From the NCBI RefSeq assembly GCF_006175945.1, contig NZ_VAJL01000001.1:1922001-1986000 (forward strand): a DNA stretch of 64,000 nt, given 5' to 3'. Made by a program: the position numbers and the translations under genes. The notes under the pieces are model-generated. The model saw only the letters and a list, made by a program, of their open reading frames with translations, had not been told where the DNA came from and did not search any database. Shown piece after piece: positions 53,629 through 60,640 of the stretch (position 1 is the stretch's first letter; each line of letters opens with the position of its first letter). Source of the DNA: Chryseobacterium mulctrae. GTDB taxonomy: Bacteria > Bacteroidota > Bacteroidia > Flavobacteriales > Weeksellaceae.

Positions 53629-55671
53629 ATGAAAGCTCCCACGGCAAAAAAAATAGAAAAAGTACTCGAAATACACGGTGACAGAAGAATTGACAACTAT
53701 TTCTGGCTGAATGAAAAAGAAAATCCCGAAGTTATACAATATCTTGAAGAAGAAAATGCCTATGCAGACTTTATAATGAAAGATTCTGAGGAATTTCAGG
53801 AAGAGCTTTTTCAGGAAATGAAAGCCCGTTATAAAAAAGATGATGAATCTTTGCCTTATTTCTTTAATCAATATTGGTATATCGTGCGCTATGAAGAAGG
53901 AAAAGAGTACCCGATTTTCTGCCGTAAATATAAAACTCTCGAAAACGAAGAAGAAATTGTTCTCGATGTTAACATTCTTGCAGAAGGAGAAGATTTTTTT
54001 GAAGTTGCCAATGTTGCGGTAAGCCCGAATAACAAATTAGCATCATTTTCATCAGACAATGTTGGGAGAAGAATTTATACTTTAAATTTTAAAGATTTAA
54101 AAACCAATGAAATTCTTTCTGATAAAATTGAAAATACTACAGGAAAAGCAGTTTGGGCAAATGATAACGAACATGTTTTTTACATCATAAAAGATGAAAG
54201 TTTAAGAGCTTATAAAGTTTACAGACATAAATTAGGAACCGACACTTCTGAAGATGTTTTAATTTTCCATGAAGAAGACGAAACTTTTGATGTGAATGTT
54301 TTCAAGACAAAGTCTATGGAATATATTTTCATGGCGAGCTCGAGTACGATTTCAGATGAGCATCATTTTATTCCGGCAAATAATGTTTTTGCAGAATGGA
54401 AAGTTATTCAGCCAAGAATTGATGATCTGGAATATTCGGTAGAACATTATGAAGACGAGTTTTACATCATTACCAATGCAGATGATTCTACCAATTTTAA
54501 AATTGTAAAAGCGAAAATCGACAATTGCGGAATGGAAAACTGGGTAGATGTTATTCCGCACCGTGAAGAAGTCTTACTGGAAGGATTTGAAATTTTTAAA
54601 AATTATCTCATTCTTGAAGAAAGAGAAGAGGGCTTGCTTCAGATAAAAATCATCGACGAAAAAACTCAGGAATCATATTATTTACCTTTTTCAGATCCTA
54701 CATACACCGCATATATAGGAACAAATCTAGAATTTGATACAGAAGTTCTGCGTTATGGCTACACTTCTTTAACACAGCCAAACTCGACTTACGAATATAA
54801 TTTAAAAGATAAAACCACCAAACTTCTGAAACAACAAGAAGTGTTGGGTGGAAAATTTTTCCCTGAAAATTATATTTCTGAAAGAATCTGGGCAGACTCA
54901 AGAGATGGCGAAGAACAAATTCCGATTTCTTTAGTTTATCATAAAGACACTAAAAAATCTGCTGAAACTCCGGTTCTTTTGTACGGTTACGGAAGTTATG
55001 GTCACACTGTTGATGCAAGTTTTTCAAATGTGAGGCTATCAATTTTAGACAGAGGATTTATTTATGCAATCGCTCATATTCGTGGTGGAGAATATTTAGG
55101 AAGAGAATGGTATGAAGATGGAAAAATGCTGTTTAAGAAAAATACATTCTTCGATTTTATTGATGCCGGGAAGCATTTAATTAAAAAAAATTACACTTCT
55201 TCAAAGCATTTGTATGCAATGGGCGGAAGCGCAGGAGGATTATTAGTGGGAGCTGTGATGAATTACGAACCTACTCTATTCAACGGAATTGTAGCACAAG
55301 TTCCTTTTGTGGATGTAGTTTCTACGATGTTGGACGAAACCATTCCTCTGACAACCGGAGAATATGACGAATGGGGAAATCCGAATGACGAAGAATATTA
55401 TCATTATATGAAAGAATATTCGCCATATGATAATGTTGAAGCAAAAGATTATCCGCACACATTGATTACGACTGGTTTCCACGATTCTCAGGTACAATAT
55501 TGGGAGCCGGCAAAATGGACAGCAAAACTGAGAGAATTAAAAACGGACAATAATCTTTTAATTTTTAAAACCGACATGAGCTCGGGACATGGTGGCGCAA
55601 GCGGAAGATTTGAATCATTAAAAGAAGATGCGCTGGAATATGCATTTCTTCTAAAGATTGACGGTATGTAA
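53629..55671 (+). CDS. S9 family serine oligopeptidase (oligopeptidase B-like)
   Basis: 680 residues, no signal peptide. An N-terminal beta-propeller (about 75-410, RYKKDDESLPYFFNQYWY onwards) is followed by the alpha/beta hydrolase: LLYGYGSYGHTVDASFS, AHIRGGEYLGREWYEDGK, catalytic Ser534 in MGGSAGGLL, Asp in TGFHDSQVQYWEPAKW and His in SGHGGASGRF. Family members cut peptides after basic residues or proline; here the type is close to oligopeptidase B (ptrB), cytoplasmic. Own promoter. Two small genes follow on the same strand. Confidence 0.92.
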   Translation: MKAPTAKKIEKVLEIHGDRRIDNYFWLNEKENPEVIQYLEEENAYADFIMKDSEEFQEELFQEMKARYKKDDESLPYFFNQYWYIVRYEEGKEYPIFCRKYKTLENEEEIVLDVNILAEGEDFFEVANVAVSPNNKLASFSSDNVGRRIYTLNFKDLKTNEILSDKIENTTGKAVWANDNEHVFYIIKDESLRAYKVYRHKLGTDTSEDVLIFHEEDETFDVNVFKTKSMEYIFMASSSTISDEHHFIPANNVFAEWKVIQPRIDDLEYSVEHYEDEFYIITNADDSTNFKIVKAKIDNCGMENWVDVIPHREEVLLEGFEIFKNYLILEEREEGLLQIKIIDEKTQESYYLPFSDPTYTAYIGTNLEFDTEVLRYGYTSLTQPNSTYEYNLKDKTTKLLKQQEVLGGKFFPENYISERIWADSRDGEEQIPISLVYHKDTKKSAETPVLLYGYGSYGHTVDASFSNVRLSILDRGFIYAIAHIRGGEYLGREWYEDGKMLFKKNTFFDFIDAGKHLIKKNYTSSKHLYAMGGSAGGLLVGAVMNYEPTLFNGIVAQVPFVDVVSTMLDETIPLTTGEYDEWGNPNDEEYYHYMKEYSPYDNVEAKDYPHTLITTGFHDSQVQYWEPAKWTAKLRELKTDNNLLIFKTDMSSGHGGASGRFESLKEDALEYAFLLKIDGM

Positions 55672-55707
55672 ATTTTAAACTTTCAATTAAACTCAAATTA
55701 TAATAAT

Positions 55708-55890
55708 ATGATATTAATTATAATAATGATTACGATTACTGTCATTTACTATCTTATCCAAAGAGAAAGAATCGTTAGAAATGAAAAGAGGGAGATTTTA
55801 AAATTTAAACAGGAAGAAAAACTTGCCGAACTTCTAAAAATGGCAAAAGAAGAAGATTTAAAGAAAAAAGAAGAACAAAATAATCTCTAA
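55708..55890 (+). CDS. Short membrane protein with charged coiled tail
   Basis: 60 residues. An N-terminal hydrophobic helix (about 2-17) is followed by a Glu/Lys/Arg-rich helix to the end (RNEKREILKFKQEEKLAELL...). I do not recognise the family. It lies 36 bases after the S9 peptidase gene and may be part of the same transcript. The codon pattern (A/T-rich third positions, no stop) is consistent with a coding frame but the call remains tentative. Confidence 0.5.
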   Translation: MILIIIMITITVIYYLIQRERIVRNEKREILKFKQEEKLAELLKMAKEEDLKKKEEQNNL

Positions 55891-55937
55891 ATAAAAATGT
55901 ATCATTCTAAAAACTGAATGAATACAGACCATATATT

Positions 55938-56279
55938 ATGACAGAAAGTGAAATTTGGCAAAAAATAGAACAATTTTTTATTGAAAATTTTGATACCGAA
56001 AAAAACGCTCCGATTGAGACCTATTTATTCTTAATCGGCATACAGGAATTAGGAAGCGGACAACAAAAATATACCAAAGACGATAAACTAAATATCCTTC
56101 ACATTGCAGTTTGCCGTTTGCTGGAACCTTTCGGGTATTTTAAGTTTTCACATTACGACGACGACGGTTATCCCCATTTTGAGGAGACGGAAAAACTTCC
56201 GGAACTGAAACCGAACGAACAACAAATCCTGATGAAAAAAGCTATTATTCAGTATTTTCAGGATGAAGAATTAATTTGA
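55938..56279 (+). CDS. Uncharacterised small soluble protein
   Basis: 113 residues, no signal or membrane helix. Distinctive parts are ENAPIETYLFLIGIQELG-like IETYLFLIGIQELGSG, KYTKDDKLNILHIAVCRLLEPFGYFKFSHYDDDGYPHF and a C-terminal helix (KPNEQQILMKKAIIQYF). This pattern is familiar from flavobacterial hypothetical proteins, but no function is known. It ends with a strong terminator and follows the small membrane protein gene by 47 bases. Confidence 0.75.
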   Translation: MTESEIWQKIEQFFIENFDTEKNAPIETYLFLIGIQELGSGQQKYTKDDKLNILHIAVCRLLEPFGYFKFSHYDDDGYPHFEETEKLPELKPNEQQILMKKAIIQYFQDEELI

Positions 56280-56297
56280 AAATTGATTAATTATATA

Positions 56298-56335
56298 AAA
56301 ATGGAAAGTAAGTTTTACTTTCCATTTTGTTTTTT
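56298..56335 (+). terminator. Intrinsic terminator
   Basis: A 14-bp perfect stem (AAAATGGAAAGTAA with TTACTTTCCATTTT) with a three-base loop and a T-rich tail. Confidence 0.85.
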
Positions 56336-56423
56336 ACACATCGTTACTTTAAGTAAATTTTGAAAAATCATATCGAGAAGTTTTCATTCGAATAAAAAAA
56401 ATAATTTTCAAATCAATACATTC

Positions 56424-56921
56424 TCAACTTTTCAAATTATTAAAAATCTCTTCCAACTGGTTTAAACCCATTTTAAAACCTTCTTCAAATCCCATTTCCA
56501 ATTGTTTTTTCATATCATCCTCCGATTGAAAATGGATATTCACAGAAACCTTTGTTCCTTCATCAGTTCCTGTAAAACCAATCAGCCATTGAGTTTGTGG
56601 AAATCTTGCATCAACATTTCCGTTTGCATCACAAAACGCATCAATTCCATCAAAACTCCGATGTTCATTAATCTCTCCGTATTTCACAAGAGAAAATATT
56701 TTCTCTCCTTCTGGTCCGTTCATCGAATATAGCCAAACGCCACCTTCTTCAAAATTTAATTTCTCGGTTTCACATTTCCAGGGTTTTGGAGCCCACCACA
56801 AATCCAGCAATTCAGATTTTGTAAAATACTCCCATACTTCCGATACTTCAGCAGAATAGACCTTCATCACATAAATGCTTTTTGTATGAAAATCTTGATT
56901 AAAAACAATTTTTGAGCTCAT
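56424..56921 (-). CDS. SRPBCC (AHSA1-like) domain protein
   Basis: 165 residues. The AHSA1/START-like fold is seen in KVYSAEVSEVWEYFTKSELLDLWWAPKPW, GGVWLYSMNGPEG, YGEINEHRSFDGIDAF and the C-terminal EEGFKMGLNQLEEIF helix. Such proteins bind hydrophobic ligands or act as co-chaperones; the ligand is unknown. Single gene, convergent with the small soluble protein gene and divergent from the sensor kinase gene. Confidence 0.85.
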   Translation of the reverse strand: MSSKIVFNQDFHTKSIYVMKVYSAEVSEVWEYFTKSELLDLWWAPKPWKCETEKLNFEEGGVWLYSMNGPEGEKIFSLVKYGEINEHRSFDGIDAFCDANGNVDARFPQTQWLIGFTGTDEGTKVSVNIHFQSEDDMKKQLEMGFEEGFKMGLNQLEEIFNNLKS

Positions 56922-57102
56922 AGTTATTTTGATTTTGGTTAATAATTATCACAAGTTTCTTTAAGAAATCTACACAAAATTTATAATAAAATGTTAAAAG
57001 CTTTATTTTTAAGAAAAAATAAACAATATTTTGGCGCATTTTTTGTTTATCAAATCTTAAAATGAGTAATTTTAACATTCACAACTTTAATTTTCCAATG
57101 CA

Positions 57103-58650
57103 ATGAATAACAAATTCATCCCGATAATCTCGGTTTTTATGACAATATCTCTTATTGTATTTGTCACGCTGCAGTTTTATTGGCTTAAAAATTATTACGT
57201 TGCATTAGAACAAGAGTTTTCTAACAAAGTTTATTCCGCTTTGGAAAATACTTCAAAAAATGTAGCAGAAATTGAAGTAGATAAGCTTTTTAATGAGAAT
57301 TATGCAAATTTAAGGGACAATGTAAAAGCAAACAGCAAAAAGCCTTCTCTTACCACAATTCAGCAAACTCAGGATTCCGGAACTCAAAAATCGATTGTTT
57401 ACTACAGAAATATTATTGAGACGCAACAACTTCCACTTTCAAAAAGAGGAGACTCGCTTCTTCTTACGAAAATGTATACCGATGATGCAGCATACACCGT
57501 CAAAAGGGATACTTCGCAGCGAGAATTGCTCACCTCCGAAATTAATAATGACATTGCAACCGGAGATTATAATTTTAAAGAATTTTTAAAAGTAAACGGA
57601 AACAATTTACCAATCAATAAAAGAGTTGATCCCAAAATTTTGGACTCTGTGATTACAAAAGAGCTTAGAATGAAAGGGATTACTGCCGATTTTGGGTACG
57701 GAGTTTCAGATAAAAACAATAAACTAACCAATATTGTAAACAAAGTTTTTAAAGAGAAAAAAGATGCTAATTCTTACTCTTATCCTTTATTTACCGATAC
57801 CAAAGATCGTACTTTATATACATTAGCATTGGTTTTTCCTAAAAAAGAATATTCTTTGGCAATGAATAACTGGCCGATGCTTTTGGGAACTTTCCTTTCT
57901 CTTCTGACGATTTTGGGAATTTATATTATTTCAATTAATTATATGATGAGGCAGAAAAAACTGGCAGAAGTAAAAACGGATTTCATCAATAACATGTCGC
58001 ACGAATTCAAAACACCACTTGCAACAATTTCTGTAGCTACAGATTCTTTGGCGAATGATAAAATTGCAACCAATCCTGATAAGGTAAAATATTACTCAAA
58101 CCTTATTAAACAGGAAAATCTGAGGATGAAAAAGCAGGTTGAAAACGTTCTGAACATGTCTAAATTAGAACGAAATGAAGTAGAATTATTCCTAAAAGAA
58201 ACCAATGTAAGAGAATTAATTAAGAAGACAACAGAATCATTTAATCTGATTATTCAGCAGAGAAACGGAAAGCTTACTCAAGAATTTAATGCAACTCATT
58301 ATAATTTTAAAATTGATGAATTCCATATTTCAAATATGCTGGTGAATCTTTTAGACAACGCCAACAAATATTCTCCGGAAGCTCCTGAAATCAGTATTAA
58401 AACTAAAAACGAAGGACTTTGGTACGTGTTGGAAATTTCAGACAAAGGAATGGGAATGGAAACCCACAATAAGACCAAAATTTTCGAAAAATTCTTCAGA
58501 GAAGAAACTGGAAATATTCATAATGTAAAAGGACAAGGTTTGGGACTTTCTTACGTAAAAAAAATTGTAGAACTTCATAAAGGAGTAATCATTGTAGAAT
58601 CAGAAAAAGATATGGGAAGTAAGTTTATCATTAAACTTCCAATGGCATAA
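57103..58650 (+). CDS. Sensor histidine kinase
   Basis: 515 residues. A first membrane helix (about 8-28), a periplasmic region of about 225 residues (30-255) with no recognised domain, and a second helix (256-280) lead straight into the kinase without HAMP. The phosphoacceptor is His300 in NNMSHEFKTPLATIS. The ATPase has the N box NLLDNANKYSPEAP, DKGMGMET, and QGLGLSYVKKIVE. It resembles the RprX type of Bacteroidota. Paired with the next gene; the signal is unknown, but the downstream metal-type genes suggest an envelope stress role. Confidence 0.92.
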   Translation: MNNKFIPIISVFMTISLIVFVTLQFYWLKNYYVALEQEFSNKVYSALENTSKNVAEIEVDKLFNENYANLRDNVKANSKKPSLTTIQQTQDSGTQKSIVYYRNIIETQQLPLSKRGDSLLLTKMYTDDAAYTVKRDTSQRELLTSEINNDIATGDYNFKEFLKVNGNNLPINKRVDPKILDSVITKELRMKGITADFGYGVSDKNNKLTNIVNKVFKEKKDANSYSYPLFTDTKDRTLYTLALVFPKKEYSLAMNNWPMLLGTFLSLLTILGIYIISINYMMRQKKLAEVKTDFINNMSHEFKTPLATISVATDSLANDKIATNPDKVKYYSNLIKQENLRMKKQVENVLNMSKLERNEVELFLKETNVRELIKKTTESFNLIIQQRNGKLTQEFNATHYNFKIDEFHISNMLVNLLDNANKYSPEAPEISIKTKNEGLWYVLEISDKGMGMETHNKTKIFEKFFREETGNIHNVKGQGLGLSYVKKIVELHKGVIIVESEKDMGSKFIIKLPMA

Positions 58651-58686
58651 AAAATAATTTAAACAAATAATAAAATATAAAAACAT

Positions 58687-59373
58687 ATGAGCAACAGGAT
58701 ATTATTAGTAGAAGACGATCAGAGTTTTGGTGCAGTACTGAAAGATTATCTTACAATAAACAATTTTGAGGTTACCCTTGCCGTAGATGGCGAACAAGGT
58801 CTAAAAGAGTTTACAGAGAGCGAATTTGACATTTGTATTTTCGACGTAATGATGCCTAAAAAAGACGGTTTTTCATTAGCTGAAGATGTAAAAAAGATTG
58901 ATAAAAATACACCGATCATTTTCTTGACCGCAAGAAACATGAGAGAAGATATTTTGAAAGGATATCAGTTGGGAGCAGATGATTACATCACAAAACCATT
59001 TGATACTGAATTGCTTTTATATAAAATTAAAGCGATTCTTCAGAGAAGCTCTACATTGGAAAACGAAGAGCAGGAGCAATTTAAAATAAGCAATATTTTC
59101 TTTGATTCTATGTTGAGACAATTGAGAGTTGGCGATAACGAATACAAACTTTCGCCTAAAGAAAATGAACTTTTAAAATTACTTTGTCTTCACAGAAACG
59201 ACTTTATGCCTAGAGATTTGGCATTGAGAAAAATCTGGAAAAAAGAAAACTATTTTACAGCAAGAAGTATGGACGTTTATATTGCCAAACTTAGAAAATT
59301 GCTGAAAGACGATGAAGGTTTAGAAATCATCAACGTACATGGTGAAGGTTTCAGACTTTTGGTTAAGAACTAA
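58687..59373 (+). CDS. OmpR-family response regulator
   Basis: 228 residues. The receiver domain has LLVEDDQSFG, phosphoacceptor Asp53 in IFDVMMPKKDG, FLTARN (Thr) and DDYITKPFD (Lys). A winged-helix DNA-binding domain follows (about 130-228): LSPKENELLKLLCLHRNDFMPRD, RSMDVYIAKLRKLLKDD, INVHGEGFRLL. Its gene follows the kinase by 36 bases and resembles RprY-type regulators. A terminator ends the transcript. Candidate targets are its own operon and the metal-type genes downstream, by position only. Confidence 0.94.
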   Translation: MSNRILLVEDDQSFGAVLKDYLTINNFEVTLAVDGEQGLKEFTESEFDICIFDVMMPKKDGFSLAEDVKKIDKNTPIIFLTARNMREDILKGYQLGADDYITKPFDTELLLYKIKAILQRSSTLENEEQEQFKISNIFFDSMLRQLRVGDNEYKLSPKENELLKLLCLHRNDFMPRDLALRKIWKKENYFTARSMDVYIAKLRKLLKDDEGLEIINVHGEGFRLLVKN

Positions 59374-59404
59374 CCGAACGTTAAAATAGCAACATAAAAA
59401 TTCA

Positions 59405-59446
59405 AATTAGCAAAACAATTCAAAATGTTTTGCTAATTTTGTTTTT
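59405..59446 (+). terminator. Terminator of the two-component system operon
   Basis: AATTAGCAAAACA pairs perfectly with TGTTTTGCTAATT, then a T-rich tail. Confidence 0.9.
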
Positions 59447-59537
59447 CAGGGCAATTTTTGATGTAAAATTCTAAACTTTGAATAAAAGTAAATACAAAAA
59501 TTCAAAAACCATTGTCAGGAAAAATAGAAATCTAATT

Positions 59538-60149
59538 ATGAAAAATTTACTTTTTGGGCTTTTGGCAACTTCTTTAATTGCTGTTTCATGTAAAAAAGAC
59601 GAAAAACCAACATATTTAAAAGATGAAAATGGAACTCAGCAACCCAATGTTGCAATGAATAATACTCCAAAACCTTCTTTAATTGATCAGGCAGGAATAA
59701 AAACTTCCAGTGGATCTACAATGGTTACTGCTTCAGGAATGAATCCTCCTCATGGACAACCAGGTCACAGATGTGAAATACCTGTTGGTCAACCTTTAAA
59801 CAGCGCTCCTGCAGCTCAAAATGCCACACCTCAAGCAGTTCAGGTAAATGGTAACAACACTATTCAGATTGATCCAAATTCTGTAAAGCCTACTCAAAAT
59901 AGTCAACCTGTAAAAACTGCTCCAGGAATGAATCCTCCACACGGAGAACCTGGTCATAGATGTGATATTGCTGTTGGACAACCTTTGAATAGTAAACCTA
60001 CAGCTCAGAATACTACTCCTGTACAAGCTCCGCAACCAGTTCCAACTCCGCAACCGGTAGTTGCCAATACAGGACCAAAACCAAAAAATAATCCTGCGCA
60101 TGGCCAACCTTGGCATGACTGCGCAAAACAAGTAGGTGCACCACTTTAA
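59538..60149 (+). CDS. Lipoprotein with three NPxHGxPxHxC repeats
   Basis: 203 residues from the ATG at 59538 (the frame is open 20 codons further upstream from a TTG). A lipoprotein signal (MKNLLFGLLATSLIAVSC) has Cys18. The mature protein is disordered, rich in Gln, Pro, Asn and Thr. It carries three copies of a motif: GMNPPHGQPGHRCEIPVG at 67-84, GMNPPHGEPGHRCDIAVG at 130-147, and NPAHGQPWHDCAKQVG at 185-200. Each has two His and one Cys in the spacing H-G-x-P-x-H-x-C. Metal binding is inferred from this and from the neighbours. Function unknown. Confidence 0.75.
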   Translation: MKNLLFGLLATSLIAVSCKKDEKPTYLKDENGTQQPNVAMNNTPKPSLIDQAGIKTSSGSTMVTASGMNPPHGQPGHRCEIPVGQPLNSAPAAQNATPQAVQVNGNNTIQIDPNSVKPTQNSQPVKTAPGMNPPHGEPGHRCDIAVGQPLNSKPTAQNTTPVQAPQPVPTPQPVVANTGPKPKNNPAHGQPWHDCAKQVGAPL

Positions 60150-60159
60150 TTATTTTTTG

Positions 60160-60167
60160 TAAATTTG
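60160..60167 (+). promoter_or_regulatory. -7 box of the Cys-rich protein gene, 4 bases before the GTG start
   Basis: TAAATTTG, then CACT and GTG. Same geometry as dnaB and xrtF, with a GTG start. Confidence 0.55.
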
Positions 60168-60171
60168 CACT

Positions 60172-60534
60172 GTGAAACCGATTCAGCTATTATTAATTAT
60201 CTTTTGTTTGGGAATTTTTTTAATTCCTAAAGATAATTTTTATGCTCAGGCTTCAAAGGAAAATTGTTGCAAATCTGAATCTAAAATGTCGTGTTGTGAA
60301 AAAAGCCACGACAACCATAATTCTAAAGACGGTAAAAGCAAACATAAATCATGTAATGATGATTGTTGCTCTTCTTGCATGACCTGCAACACTTTCGTAG
60401 AAAATAATTTTGCGAAAAACAATACTTGGGGAATTCCCTCATTCAAAACAATCTCAAAAATTCAGGTTCAGTACGCTGATCCTTATATTTCAAACGGTTT
60501 AAAAGAAATCTGGCAACCGCCTAAACTAGGTTAA
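60172..60534 (+). CDS. Cys-rich secreted protein next to the HMA-TonB receptor
   Basis: 120 residues with a GTG start. A signal peptide (to about FYAQ) is followed by CC pairs at 32-33 and 41-42, a His/Lys/Ser-rich linker (SHDNHNSKDGKSKHKS), and a second cluster CNDDCCSSCMTC at 61-72: nine Cys in about 40 residues. The C-terminus is distinct (YISNGLKEIWQPPKLG). It resembles Cys-rich proteins found next to copper-type genes in Bacteroidota; a thiolate metal-binding role is inferred. 22 bases after the repeat lipoprotein gene. Confidence 0.72.
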   Translation: MKPIQLLLIIFCLGIFLIPKDNFYAQASKENCCKSESKMSCCEKSHDNHNSKDGKSKHKSCNDDCCSSCMTCNTFVENNFAKNNTWGIPSFKTISKIQVQYADPYISNGLKEIWQPPKLG

Positions 60535-60540
60535 TTTAAA

Positions 60541-60611
60541 AATGTAACAATGTATCATTCAAACAATTTACCAATGATTGTTATACTTCTACATTGTTAA
60601 ATTGTTACATT
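60541..60611. repeat. Intergenic inverted repeat (AATGTAACAATGTA family)
   Basis: The left arm AATGTAACAATGTA (60541-60554) pairs with TACATTGTT (60590-60598) and ATTGTTACATT (60601-60611). Dispersed-repeat-like, between the Cys-rich and TonB genes. Confidence 0.6.
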
Positions 60612-60640
60612 AAATTCTATTAATCTAAATTTTAAACAAA

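Noticed and set aside
60172..60534. Naming the Cys-rich protein as an HYC_CC_PP family member
   Set aside because: CC pairs and a PP near the end are present, but the HYC motif that defines the family is not.
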